64,000 nucleotides of DNA from Pseudomonas sp. Ant30-3 (GCF_000690905.1 NZ_JMCL01000109.1:1-64000); one strand, 5' to 3'; numbered from the stretch's first letter, positions 44,872 through 54,843 are shown. The notes: generated by a model from the sequence alone, not told the origin. Translations and numbers: made by a program.

Positions 44872-45828
44872 CTACTTGGTAACCAGCTCGACCGGAGTTT
44901 CAATCACGCCGTTGGTACCGCTGTCGACCTTCTCGCCCTTGATGATTTTCAATGCCGTTTCAATGCCGAACACCGCTTGTTTTGCAGCGAACTGGTCCGC
45001 CGTGGCCAGGACCCGGCCATCTTTCAACATCGGTTTGATTGCATTGATGTTGTCGTAGCCGACCACTTGCACCTTGCCGGCTTTCCCCGCCGCGCGCACC
45101 GCCGAAACGGCACCTACCGCCATGCTGTCGTTACCGGCCAGCAGCGCCTTGATGTTCGGGTATTCGCTCAACATGGAGGAGGCAACCTGATTGCCCTTGT
45201 TGATTTCCCAGTCGCCGGACTGCAGCGACACGACCTTGATCTGCGCCGCTTCCATCGCATCTTTGAAGCCTGCGGTGCGGGCCTGCGCGTTGGTCGTAGT
45301 GGAAACACCTTCAATGATGCCGACTTCGTCACCCGCCTTGAGCTGTTTGGCCAGGTACTCGCCGACCAGACGCGCGCCTTTGCGGTTGTCCGGGCCCACG
45401 AACGGAACGGTGATGTTTTTGCTTTTGACCACCGCTGGATCCAGCTGGTTATCGATGTTGATCACGGTGATGCCGGCGTCCACAGCCTTTTTGATCACAG
45501 GCACCATCGCCTTCGAGTCGGCGGGTGCGATGACCAGGGCGTTAACTTTGGAAACGATCATTTGTTCAACAATGCGGATCTGGTTGGCGGTGTCTGTTTC
45601 GTCCTTGATGCCGTTTGAGATCAGGTCGAATTCGCCGGAGTGTTCTTTCTGATAAGCCTTGGCGCCATCTTCCATGGTCAGGAAAAATTCGTTGGCCAGT
45701 GATTTCATGACCAGTGCGACTTTAGGTTTTTCCGGGGATTCGGCGAATGCCGAGGAGAAAGGCATGGCAGCGGATGCGGCAGCCAGCATAGCGACAGCAA
45801 GAAGACGTCCAGCGAATGGCAGCTTCAT
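44872..45828 (-). CDS. rbsB: Ribose-binding periplasmic protein
   Basis: 318 aa. Signal peptide MKLPFAGRLLAVAMLAAASA to about residue 29. Mature part KVALVMKSLANEFFLTMEDG is typical of RbsB-like type I receptors. It is the first gene of the operon rbsBACRKD plus hydrolase, starting 91 bp from the operator. Confidence 0.93.
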   Translation of the reverse strand: MKLPFAGRLLAVAMLAAASAAMPFSSAFAESPEKPKVALVMKSLANEFFLTMEDGAKAYQKEHSGEFDLISNGIKDETDTANQIRIVEQMIVSKVNALVIAPADSKAMVPVIKKAVDAGITVINIDNQLDPAVVKSKNITVPFVGPDNRKGARLVGEYLAKQLKAGDEVGIIEGVSTTTNAQARTAGFKDAMEAAQIKVVSLQSGDWEINKGNQVASSMLSEYPNIKALLAGNDSMAVGAVSAVRAAGKAGKVQVVGYDNINAIKPMLKDGRVLATADQFAAKQAVFGIETALKIIKGEKVDSGTNGVIETPVELVTK

Positions 45829-45894
45829 GGGTTCACTCCGATCTTATGATTATTTTTTTGGCAACGCATTGCGCTGACGTCACCGTTGCGGTCG

Positions 45895-45932
45895 ATACTA
45901 CCGCCGGAAAGGTTGCCGCGCAAACGTTTGCG
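45895..45932 (-). promoter_or_regulatory. Putative rbs promoter with RbsR operator
   Basis: CGCAAACGTTTGCG at 45919-45932 is a perfect 14-bp palindrome of the LacI-family type. On the minus strand TTGCGC (inside it) and TAGTAT (complement at 45895-45900) are 17 bp apart, so the operator would overlap the -35 box of the rbsB promoter. The -35 match is poor. Confidence 0.65.
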
Positions 45933-45997
45933 TTGATCGAACTATGCGAACCCTACAGATAATTGTCAACCGCCGAACGGCCATTCATACACGCCGA

Positions 45998-46447
45998 TTA
46001 TGCGGTGGTACTAACCAGCCCTCCCGACCCACCGCCCTTGGCCAATTCCTTGATCAAGCTGGCAGTCACCTGCGCCAATGCGCCATTTGTCTCGACAATC
46101 TGGCCTTGCATCGACATCACGGCCGTCGCCTTGGCTTCCTCTGTCGGGTAAGCCGCGGCCTGCGCAGCGGCCAACTGCTGCTGTTGTTCGCGTAACTGCT
46201 GCTGCAGTTCCTGCATGCGTTTGAGCAGTACTTTAACGGCAATGCTTTGAGTGCTTCCACTCTCTTCCCTGGCTTCTGCAGGTGCGCCGCCACCCGTACG
46301 AACCTGATTCGAATCACCCTCTTTTTCTTCACCCAGGACCAGTGCCGAGGTTTGATCGGCGGACTCGTTCAACGCATTGATGGTGGCCGTGGACTTGCCA
46401 CCGATGGTGACAGCAGCCGGATTGGGAAAACCTACGGAAAACGACAT
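45998..46447 (-). CDS. Hypothetical coiled-coil protein
   Basis: 149 aa. A long coiled coil rich in Gln and Leu (LLKRMQELQQQLREQQQQLA, about residues 79-98) follows an N-terminal low-complexity Gly/Ala/Thr part. ATG 46447 has CAGGAG 8 bases upstream. I do not recognise the family; it might be a secretion-accessory or structural small protein. It converges with nothing and is opposite in direction to ansB. Confidence 0.75.
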   Translation of the reverse strand: MSFSVGFPNPAAVTIGGKSTATINALNESADQTSALVLGEEKEGDSNQVRTGGGAPAEAREESGSTQSIAVKVLLKRMQELQQQLREQQQQLAAAQAAAYPTEEAKATAVMSMQGQIVETNGALAQVTASLIKELAKGGGSGGLVSTTA

Positions 46448-47886
<1,439 letters not shown>

Positions 47887-47926
47887 TCTGACCCCCCCGG
47901 CTGAGCTCAGTCGGACATCGCTGCAT

Positions 47927-47950
47927 CCACTCGCCAGTTCTGGCGAGTGG
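47927..47950 (+). terminator. Terminator after ansB
   Basis: CCACTCGCCAG pairs with CTGGCGAGTGG, followed by CTCGTTTT. Confidence 0.8.
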
Positions 47951-48062
47951 CTCGTTTTACTCCGACAAATTTAATTCCCCCGTCCTACACAAAATGGCAA
48001 AAATCGCTGTCAGAGGATTTTCTTGAATCTTAAGCAGTTGCGAAAATGCCTACAGTTAAATA

Positions 48063-48078
48063 CTGTATGCACGTACAG
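48063..48078 (+). promoter_or_regulatory. LexA-type box
   Basis: CTGTATGCACGTACAG has the CTGT-N8-ACAG spacing and symmetry of an SOS box, 18 bp before the GTG start of the DUF1654 gene. By-eye match; binding unproven. Confidence 0.6.
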
Positions 48079-48096
48079 CTTAATAAGGATAATCCT

Positions 48097-48336
48097 GTGG
48101 CCATCGCTCCCGCCTCACCCGACGCCTTTGAACTCATGGGCATTCGCGTCCAGAAAATCATCAATTCTCCAACCGCTCAAAAAGCCAAAGCCGCACTGAT
48201 CTTCCGTCTTCCGGACGAACCGGTGGCGGATTGGGAGCGCCTGCTCGAAGAGATTGATGAGAACGACAACGTCACCCTCGCTTACCGCGACGATGGCGGC
48301 GTGCAGATTTTCTGGGTTGTGCCGAAGGAAGATTGA
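48097..48336 (+). CDS. DUF1654-family protein
   Basis: 79 aa. The core IRVQKIINSPTAQKAKAALI (about residues 13-32) followed by WERLLEEIDENDNVTLAYRD fits DUF1654, a small family largely seen in Pseudomonas. I chose GTG 48097 because AAGGAT lies 7 bases before; ATG codons further up would put the LexA-type box inside the gene. It lies 4 bp from endA and is likely cotranscribed. Role unknown; SOS control is suggested by the box. Confidence 0.78.
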   Translation: MAIAPASPDAFELMGIRVQKIINSPTAQKAKAALIFRLPDEPVADWERLLEEIDENDNVTLAYRDDGGVQIFWVVPKED

Positions 48337-48340
48337 GTCA

Positions 48341-49036
48341 ATGAGTGTCCGTTGTTTTGTTTTGCTGTTGCTGTTGCTGTTGTTCACCACGGTTGCTCAG
48401 GCAGATGCACCCCGCACCTTCAACGAAGCCAAGAAAGTCGCCTGGAAGCTCTATGCGCCGCAATCCACCGAGTTTTATTGCGGATGCAAGTACACCGGCA
48501 ACAAGGTCAACCTGTCGGCCTGCGGCTACGTCCCGCGAAAAAACGCCAAACGCGCTTCCCGAATTGAATGGGAACATATCGTCCCGGCCTGGCAAATCGG
48601 GCATCAGCGTCAGTGCTGGCAACAGGGCGGACGCAAAAACTGCACACGTCATGACCCGGTCTATCAGAAAGCCGAAGCAGATCTGCACAATCTGGTGCCG
48701 AGCATCGGAGAAGTGAACGGCGACCGCAGCAATTTCAGCTTTGGCTGGCTACCGGAGCAGCCGGGCCAGTATGGATCTTGCCTGACTCAGGTGGATTTCA
48801 AGGCGAAGAAGGTGATGCCGCGGCCTTCGATTCGCGGCATGATCGCCCGGACATATTTCTACATGAGCAAACAATATGGCCTGCGGCTGTCGAAACAGGA
48901 TCGGCAATTGTATGAAGCCTGGAGCAAGACTTATCCCGTTCAGGCGTGGGAACGGCAGCGCAATCAGAGCGTGGCTTGTGTGATGGGACGCGCCAATGAA
49001 TTTGTCGGCCCGGTAGACATGAAAGCGTGTGGTTGA
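48341..49036 (+). CDS. endA: Endonuclease I, secreted
   Basis: 231 aa. Signal peptide SVRCFVLLLLLLLFTTVAQA. The mature domain is of the endonuclease I (EndA/Vvn) family with the beta-beta-alpha metal motif at IEWEHIVPAWQIGHQRQCW (about residues 79-97). It also contains DLHNLVPSIGEVNGDRSNF (about 120-138) and several Cys for disulfides. It cuts DNA in periplasm or outside. The preceding DUF1654 gene is 4 bp away and behind a LexA-type box. Confidence 0.93.
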   Translation: MSVRCFVLLLLLLLFTTVAQADAPRTFNEAKKVAWKLYAPQSTEFYCGCKYTGNKVNLSACGYVPRKNAKRASRIEWEHIVPAWQIGHQRQCWQQGGRKNCTRHDPVYQKAEADLHNLVPSIGEVNGDRSNFSFGWLPEQPGQYGSCLTQVDFKAKKVMPRPSIRGMIARTYFYMSKQYGLRLSKQDRQLYEAWSKTYPVQAWERQRNQSVACVMGRANEFVGPVDMKACG

Positions 49037-49054
49037 CTGTTCGCGAAATGCAAA

Positions 49055-49087
49055 GGCCTCGGGTTTCATTACCCGAGGCCTTTTTTT
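49055..49087 (+). terminator. Terminator after endA
   Basis: GGCCTCGGGT and ACCCGAGGCC pair around TTCATT, then seven T residues. Confidence 0.93.
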
Positions 49088-49114
49088 ATGCGTGATCGCG
49101 CCGGCGATCAAGCC

Positions 49115-49480
49115 TTACTGAATCAGCGGGTGCTCGATAACCAGCACTTCGATGTTCTGCTTCTTCGCCTTCTTGAGTGCTGCGAGCACCTCTGCCTGTT
49201 TGGCCTCTGCTTCGGCTTTCGATGCATAGGGCCCCATCAGAATCCGCGTTTTACCCTCCTCCCTGATCACGCTGGAGACGTAACTGTGCTCGATCAGCCA
49301 TCCGCTAAGGTCGCTGACCGCCTGGGTTATCTCGCCGCGCACTTCGAGGTGCCATTGAGGCGCAGCGGCCGGTGCAGACGTCGCCTCCGCTGCCGGCTTG
49401 GGCTTGGGCGCATCGGTATTCTTGCCTTCGCCACATGCCGCCAGTGCCAGTACTGCGATTACCAAGGCCAATTTGCGCAC
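49115..49480 (-). CDS. SPOR-domain lipoprotein
   Basis: 121 aa. Lipobox LAAC (Cys16) after a short hydrophobic signal. The mature part starts with an Ala/Pro/Lys-rich linker and ends in a SPOR-like domain (VIREEGKTRILMGPYASKAE, about 72-91). Such domains bind denuded septal peptidoglycan. Convergent with endA; a one-gene unit. Confidence 0.85.
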   Translation of the reverse strand: MRKLALVIAVLALAACGEGKNTDAPKPKPAAEATSAPAAAPQWHLEVRGEITQAVSDLSGWLIEHSYVSSVIREEGKTRILMGPYASKAEAEAKQAEVLAALKKAKKQNIEVLVIEHPLIQ

Positions 49481-49730
49481 TACGCTTCCCTCTGAATACT
49501 GAAAAAGGGGATTTTACCATCCATGAATACTTCCTGAGTGCCGCAAAATGGGCTCAAAACAACGAGAATGATGGGTGCGGCCTCTGTATAGTTACGCCTT
49601 GGGAATTAATGCAGCATCTGCGCGTCAGAAAGAGGCACCCAAACCGTGAAGCTTCGCACTAATCTATACATACCACCGACCTCTGCACTGTTCGAATCAG
49701 GTGCCCTACAAAGAAATCAAGGAGAAGACC

Positions 49731-49922
49731 ATGCTGATACTCACCCGCAAAGTCGGTGAAAGCATAAATATTGGCGACGACATTACGATCACCATTTTGG
49801 GCGTAAGTGGCCAGCAAGTCAGAATCGGCATCAACGCCCCAAAGGACGTAGCTGTCCATCGCGAAGAAATTTATCAGCGCATTCAGGCAGGTTTGACCGC
49901 CCCGGACAAACCACAGTCCTGA
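49731..49922 (+). CDS. rsmE: CsrA-family RNA-binding regulator (RsmE type)
   Basis: 63 aa. [20 protein letters not shown] and [20 protein letters not shown] are standard CsrA blocks; Arg44 of VHRE is the RNA-contact residue. The wording [11 protein letters not shown] resembles RsmE rather than RsmA of P. fluorescens (family knowledge). It represses mRNAs with GGA sites in their leaders and is titrated by RsmX/Y/Z RNAs. AAGGAGAAGACC precedes the start. Confidence 0.9.
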
Positions 49923-50223
49923 ATTCTGCTGCAATCAGTAGCCAGCCCGTTCACCTCCTGAGCTCCGGCTGGCTAAGATTCGAGTGTCACCCTCCCCGCC
50001 TGACCCTCCGCTGATTCTATCGACCTGCTCGACGAGTTGGCTGTCAGACGCTTCGCATTCATCCAGAGAAAAGTGCGACAGTAGCTGACAAGACTTTATT
50101 CCCCCCCCAAAAAATGTTTTCAGGCAAATGCTCACTGGTAAACCGCTCAGCGATGGCAATATCATGGTGCCACTGGCGTTCAACCAAGGGCGCCAGAGGA
50201 CAATCATTTAAAAGGGAATTCAC
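49923..50223. other. Gap after rsmE
   Basis: 301 bp, no gene supported. It contains a C8/A6 run at about 50101-50114, and an antisense frame (49935-50207) with no likeness to known proteins. Confidence 0.5.
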
Positions 50224-50436
50224 TTGAAAGACATCGTCATCAGCGTCAACAACGCCGTCATGTACATTCTGCTGGCAATCATCGTGATTACCTCAGTAGT
50301 CGGCATGTTCGTTCAGGGCTTCTGGTCCGGTGTCGGCGCGTTCATCCTGGGTACTCTGGTGTGGTGCGTCATTTCGGGCTTCTGGTTTGTCCAGTCGGCG
50401 ACGTACGAAGAACTGCGCAAGTTGAACGCGAAGTAA
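50224..50436 (+). CDS. Small inner-membrane protein (TTG start)
   Basis: 70 aa with two membrane helices (AVMYILLAIIVITSVVGMFV and VGAFILGTLVWCVISGFWFV). The first codon is TTG with AAAGGGA 8 bases upstream. An in-frame ATG 12 codons later would cut into the first helix. Function unknown; homologues of this kind are common in Pseudomonas after rsmE-like loci (recollection, not tested). Confidence 0.7.
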   Translation: MKDIVISVNNAVMYILLAIIVITSVVGMFVQGFWSGVGAFILGTLVWCVISGFWFVQSATYEELRKLNAK

Positions 50437-50598
50437 GCTGAATTCGGTTAAAGGAATTGACCGGAAATCGATTCATCAGAAGTACTGGTGAAGCGAAGGC
50501 CTGCTCCAGGGCAGGCCGTTACAGGCTCGCAAGAACTACGACATTTCAGATCGCTGCGTAAATCAAGCAGCAGTTGGCGAAGCTTGCGTAGGACCGCG

Positions 50599-51057
50599 TC
50601 ATTGAACAAACGCCACTCCCCTCGCCATACCTGTCGCCGCCACAATCATCAACATCATCAGTAGCGCCTGAACGTGGCAGATCCGCGCGAACACCTTCGC
50701 ACGAACGGTATCGATAGGCGCGCCTCGCCCCAGCGCGATCCGCCATTTGATCAGCGTCGCCATCGGTGCGATTTCCAACAGGAGGATGAGGACTAACAGC
50801 GTCATCTTCAGATGAAACAGCGGTTGATGAAGGTAGTAGTCGGCGCCCTTTTCGTACCCGGCAAAAGCCCGCATCCCACCTGTGACCAGCAGCAACAGCG
50901 CTGAAATCCCCCACAGATTATCCGCGCCCAACACGCTGCGAGCCTCGCCCACCCCGGTGGCGAGACGCCGAAACGCTGCGCCACGCGTCAGCACCGCCCA
51001 AAAGCCGAGCGCTAATGCCAAGAGGTGAATCGCGGCGAGAGACCAATGAACATACAT
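50599..51057 (-). CDS. DUF2214-family membrane protein
   Basis: 152 aa with four membrane helices: WSLAAIHLLALALGFWAVLT, then WGISALLLLVTGGM, HLKMTLLVLILLLEIAPMAT, and a last one. Charged residues between helices, and the pattern fits DUF2214 (copper-/heme-protein-associated membrane family of unknown function). A hairpin without T-run lies near 50500. A 70-codon frame overlaps on the same strand and is rejected. Confidence 0.75.
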   Translation of the reverse strand: MYVHWSLAAIHLLALALGFWAVLTRGAAFRRLATGVGEARSVLGADNLWGISALLLLVTGGMRAFAGYEKGADYYLHQPLFHLKMTLLVLILLLEIAPMATLIKWRIALGRGAPIDTVRAKVFARICHVQALLMMLMIVAATGMARGVAFVQ

Positions 51058-51222
51058 CGAGAGACTCCCATCAGATCATCGTTGGGTGAGCCTGAAAGTA
51101 GTAGTCCATGAATGCACTGTTCGCCCGCCCGCTCAAGTAGAGAGCGACACTAAAAAAATGAATTTGCCCGTTGTCCTGCCGGTCAAGAATTATGAACGCA
51201 GTAATCTGGCGAGGTAACAGCA

Positions 51223-51360
51223 ATGACAATCGAAGCAGAGACACTCGTGCAACTGACCGAAGCGCTTCAGCAGTGCGGCCTGACCCTGGTCTCGGACGTG
51301 AACTTCACCCGAGCACCTTACCGACACGATCATCGCTGGGTTTGCATTCTGGCGGAATGA
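51223..51360 (+). CDS. Possible 45-aa small protein
   Basis: Reads MTIEAETLVQLTEALQQCGL and ends HDHRWVCILAE. GAGG lies 8 bases before the ATG. Codon choice resembles the chromosome. It is 129 bp from the island repeat at 51490. Too short for family recognition. Confidence 0.45.
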   Translation: MTIEAETLVQLTEALQQCGLTLVSDVNFTRAPYRHDHRWVCILAE

Positions 51361-51489
51361 TTGATCTGCCGACGGCAGCGCTGAATGCGCCTGCCGTCGG
51401 CGCCCTTTTCGCTCGTTCGCAAGTGCCCGCACAGTATCGAGTGTGCAAGTTATCCACCCGCAGATTTTCGGGCGCCAGTAAATCGCAGA

Positions 51490-51598
51490 CAACAAAAAAA
51501 GGCCCACCTTTCGGTGAGCCTTTCTAGACCGCCCAGCAGAGCGGATTTTGTTTGGTAGGCGCGATTGGACTCGAATCCACGACCTCACCATGTCAAGT
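51490..51598. repeat. Island left boundary: duplicated tRNA-Val 3' end and terminator (att-like)
   Basis: About 86 bp (51490-51575) nearly identical to 58898-58982, with one indel in the A-run, then a degenerate continuation to 51598. It covers the terminator and the last ~45 nt of tRNA-Val on the minus strand, so 51553-51598 is a tRNA fragment. This is the old 3' end displaced by integration. A third mobile feature (integrase) is absent. Confidence 0.85.
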
Positions 51599-51693
51599 TC
51601 TGCCAGTGATTACCAAGCACACGTTGTTTGGCTCTAGCTTGGGAATTACCGAAATCGATCACACGTGAATTTGTTATGGGCATTGACGCTCCT

Positions 51694-52122
51694 CTAGGGC
51701 TTGGCCAAATCCCACTGACAAACCTTCAACCGCTCTACATCAGTGCCACTCTCTTTGCGCATATCAATATTGCCGTCTGCATCGAGGAAGATGTCGGTAT
51801 CAGGCCACTTCGGTTTGATACTGATGCAGTGCCAGCGGCCTTCCTCGCTACGCCACGAAAACTCCATAAAAAACTCGTCGTCCGGGGCGACGAGTCCTTT
51901 GTCACTAACGCTGCTACCGGGCGAAAACCGGCCCCTGTATATCTGATCCTTGACGTTCCAGATATAAAGCAACTCTTCCCGGCCATCCTTCGAATAGTGG
52001 ACAGTCGCACTTGGCAAGGCGCTACGCCATAGGACAAACACCAATATCGGCAACGCCGGGATCCATAACCATCGAATGTACGGTCGCCGAGATTTAGTTG
52101 CAGACGTGGACACTAGCACCAT
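51694..52122 (-). CDS. Candidate immunity protein, membrane-anchored
   Basis: 142 aa. One N-terminal membrane helix (WLWIPALPILVFVLW, about residues 19-33), then a soluble part with YSKDGREELLYIWNVKDQIY and FMEFSWRSEEGRWHCISIKP. It overlaps the end of the toxin gene by 29 bp, the classic effector-immunity order. Its soluble part would face the periplasm. No known Imm family recognised. The start could also be 12 codons upstream (52158). Confidence 0.7.
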   Translation of the reverse strand: MVLVSTSATKSRRPYIRWLWIPALPILVFVLWRSALPSATVHYSKDGREELLYIWNVKDQIYRGRFSPGSSVSDKGLVAPDDEFFMEFSWRSEEGRWHCISIKPKWPDTDIFLDADGNIDMRKESGTDVERLKVCQWDLAKP

Positions 52123-53248
52123 CCCCCCAATTTTCCGGTGTAACAGCAAGCACCTCATCCATGACCATCTTGGCAGTTATTCCACCATCGGGATGTTGAT
52201 TGGCGAGCTTGACGCCGATACTGATGGAGAGTCGATCGGCCACATCATCCCATGATCGGAAATCAGTCCACGGACTAGCTGTAGGATGGGGACCTGGTAG
52301 CTTCCATTCTGCTATGGGCTTCGTCAGCACCTCATCTCCCTTCCTTATACTATCTGAGACAATTTGCTCGGCTCCTGCACCATCCAGAAGAACGCTTTCA
52401 GAGATTCCGCCTATGATTCCAACGTACCCGTAATGGATGTTTGACCATATGTCGTAGTAGTAGTCGTACTTTCCTTGTTTGTGTCGCACGCCTGGGAAGA
52501 GCTTACGGAGTTTCGGCTTGTGGTCCCACTCCATACCCTGCCCCACTTTTTTTGTCCAAATTGCCGCCGCCGCGACCTTCTGTGCTTTCGCGATATCGCC
52601 AAAATTTGGCCGCCCCCCCATGCGAGCAAGCAGCGGTAGTTCCAAGAACTGTTTCGCCGCAACGTCGGGATCGTAGTCAATGAGCCGTCTCATCTTCAAC
52701 ACAGCCGGGTCGTGGATGTTACGGTTCATCTCGCCTGCAATGTAGTTCGCCAGTGGCTCCATCTGGTCAGGATGATTACATACGACAGGTTCCGCTTTCT
52801 CAGCACCCCGTTTTGCGGGCGGAGAGCCAGGGTCGACAAGCGCATTAGCGGCCACTGCTTTCTCTTCCAGTTTCGGATCGGCGAGCAATGTAGCCATCTT
52901 TCCTTCGTCAACCGTGCCGTCTGGACGAATCGCCCCCAGTGCCATGAAGTTGATTATGGTTGCACCACCAGCGTCGCCCATAACAAAGCCACCACCGACA
53001 TCGCCTGACCCGGTGATGATCGTTCCGCCATGACTCGTAGGGCTTCCCATGTGGGCCATAGGACGCCCATTCACTTGAATCGAGGGAAACCCGGTTGTGA
53101 TGACAGCGCCACAGCCACAGGTATCGCCAACACGTGCAGCACCCATGAAGTTGATGTTTGTGTCGGCAGAGGCAGAGGCAACCGGGGTGGTGCCATGGCC
53201 GGGCATAGGGCAGACATGCTTGTCACCCAGTCGTGCAGAGGAAATCAT
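52094..53248 (-). CDS. PAAR-domain polymorphic toxin (type 44-like C-terminus)
   Basis: 384 aa. The N-terminal PAAR part (about residues 1-105) begins ISSARLGDKHVCPMPGHGTT and contains NGRPMAHMGSPTSHGGTIIT. It caps the VgrG spike of a type VI secretion system. The linker is followed by a C-terminal toxin with WDHKPKL (241-247) and YDYYYDIWSNIHYGYVG (261-277), which I place with polymorphic toxin type 44; its chemistry is not assigned here. Start 53248 follows CAAGGACGATTC. No T6SS structural genes lie in the window, so it is an orphan cargo. The paired candidate immunity gene overlaps its end. Confidence 0.82.
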   Translation of the reverse strand: MISSARLGDKHVCPMPGHGTTPVASASADTNINFMGAARVGDTCGCGAVITTGFPSIQVNGRPMAHMGSPTSHGGTIITGSGDVGGGFVMGDAGGATIINFMALGAIRPDGTVDEGKMATLLADPKLEEKAVAANALVDPGSPPAKRGAEKAEPVVCNHPDQMEPLANYIAGEMNRNIHDPAVLKMRRLIDYDPDVAAKQFLELPLLARMGGRPNFGDIAKAQKVAAAAIWTKKVGQGMEWDHKPKLRKLFPGVRHKQGKYDYYYDIWSNIHYGYVGIIGGISESVLLDGAGAEQIVSDSIRKGDEVLTKPIAEWKLPGPHPTASPWTDFRSWDDVADRLSISIGVKLANQHPDGGITAKMVMDEVLAVTPENWGDGASVHVCN

Positions 53249-53520
53249 GAATCGTCCTTGAATTGCTGTAAGGAATACCAGCTGTAACTGGGGCAGAATT
53301 ACTTTACCGGGACGCTCAGGTGCTGCTGCAGGACAAAATCCCAAACCTTCACTGACAACTCCCTGTGTTCCGTGTCACTTGCCGAGAAGCGGAGGATACC
53401 CGGTTGTGGGAGCGCATTAAATGGTGGCGACTGGCTAATGATCGCGTCAAAAGCCATTCGCTCCGCAGTCTGTCAAACGCCTTGAAAGGCACATCCGACT
53501 GGATGCTCTAAACCTGATAC
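53249..53520. other. Gap in island
   Basis: 272 bp, GC-rich unlike the AT-rich neighbour. The lost 3' part of the nuclease gene would be expected here, but I see no convincing continuation. Confidence 0.45.
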
Positions 53521-54843
53521 TCAAACAGATAAAGCAGCTCCCTGCTGGGTAGACTTCCCCCATGTTTTTTTAAGAAATTGTCGCGCAGCACCAGCCGCAC
53601 CTGATCTCATTCGATCGTTTATAAGTGCACCTTTTGCTTCAAATATTAATAAATGCCTTGAAACAAGAACAACTAGATCAGACTCAACCCGCTCCTCTTT
53701 ACTCCTAAACCAATATCCAGAAGATACATGTTTTGCTGACGGGAAAGCCTCAAGAAGTATGCGTCCAGTTTCTCGCTCAGCGAACCAGCCACGTATTTTT
53801 TCGAGCTTTATTTTCGCATCTGAATTATTATTCAAGATCGTCAGCAATGATGAAAATGGAAGACTCATTAGAGTTAGAAGACAGTAGATCGAATAACTAC
53901 CATCTGCCTTAACGAATGGACGAGCAGCGATAGGATTGAATCGACATAACCCATCGAACCCTTCAATCCCGCTCAGCGTAGATAAGCTCAACTTATCCAA
54001 AATACTGACAGCAAAATCGCAATCAAAATCTGAGCTCACGACCCAGTCAGGATCAAGCTTAAACATGTTCTTTACTGCATCATCTTCAACAAGATTTGTG
54101 AGATAATTCCTAAGCGAATCATTACTGACCGACTTCCATCCGCCTACAACCTGTTCAGCACCGACAAACTTGGAGTATCGTGCAATTTCGCTTATGAGTC
54201 GCTTTCGACTATAGCCATACATCTCAACCCAAAGACCGTAGAAGACTTGAAACCTACCCCATATAGTTTTTCTAATAAGTACCAATAGCTTGCCAGCATT
54301 TGCGAAATCGCCTGTTCGCAAATAGCGATTATCATACTCTGATGTAATCTCAACAATCATTCTATCAAAGAAATCATCACCGTATGGATTGCGATAATAG
54401 GCAATATGGCTATCTGCGAGTGCCTCGATAGGCGACTGCCCTTTTCTCTTATTACTAGTCGATGCAGCATAATTCTGCTTCATTAGCTCCAACCAAAACT
54501 CACCAACTTTATCACGAGGAAGCGCTTCCTTAGGGCTCTCCCCCTCACAACCAAGCAGCAAAGCCTGCAACACTTCAAGATCAGCGTGTTCAGGATAGCT
54601 GGATGTATGCCCCTCTTTCATGATAGCTTTCATAAAGCTATAGAGCGCAGTAAGACCTAAAGCATCGTGCAGCTCATAACTTTTTATACTCTTAAGAAAC
54701 TCATTCGTTGTAGCTAGCGTTTCCGAAATTCTGCCGTCCTTTAAGATGTCTTTTTGCCAGTCAGCGATCATATGTTCGGGGATAGAATCGGTACTCAGGA
54801 ATGTCACGTTCCCTGGCATTTGAAAAGCAATTTTTTCGGGCAT
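53521..54843 (-). CDS. PD-(D/E)XK nuclease-like protein, probably 3'-truncated
   Basis: 440 aa, AT-rich. Residues 1-370 are a helical region without a recognised family. Near the end, Glu387/Asp389 (VESDLVVLVSRHLLIFEAK) and Glu402-x-Lys404 fit the PD-(D/E)XK core of NERD- or restriction-like nucleases. The frame stops only 36 residues past Lys404 (AAGAARQFLKKTWGKS then STQQGAALSV), earlier than such domains end, so I suspect a truncation. A shorter intact domain cannot be ruled out. It faces away from the ParA-SIR2 pair across a 658-bp AT-rich gap. Confidence 0.6.
   Translation of the reverse strand: MPEKIAFQMPGNVTFLSTDSIPEHMIADWQKDILKDGRISETLATTNEFLKSIKSYELHDALGLTALYSFMKAIMKEGHTSSYPEHADLEVLQALLLGCEGESPKEALPRDKVGEFWLELMKQNYAASTSNKRKGQSPIEALADSHIAYYRNPYGDDFFDRMIVEITSEYDNRYLRTGDFANAGKLLVLIRKTIWGRFQVFYGLWVEMYGYSRKRLISEIARYSKFVGAEQVVGGWKSVSNDSLRNYLTNLVEDDAVKNMFKLDPDWVVSSDFDCDFAVSILDKLSLSTLSGIEGFDGLCRFNPIAARPFVKADGSYSIYCLLTLMSLPFSSLLTILNNNSDAKIKLEKIRGWFAERETGRILLEAFPSAKHVSSGYWFRSKEERVESDLVVLVSRHLLIFEAKGALINDRMRSGAAGAARQFLKKTWGKSTQQGAALSV

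Noticed and set aside
50546-50914. 122-codon frame overlapping the DUF2214 gene on the same strand
   Set aside because: Out-of-frame shadow; the DUF2214 frame has four membrane helices.
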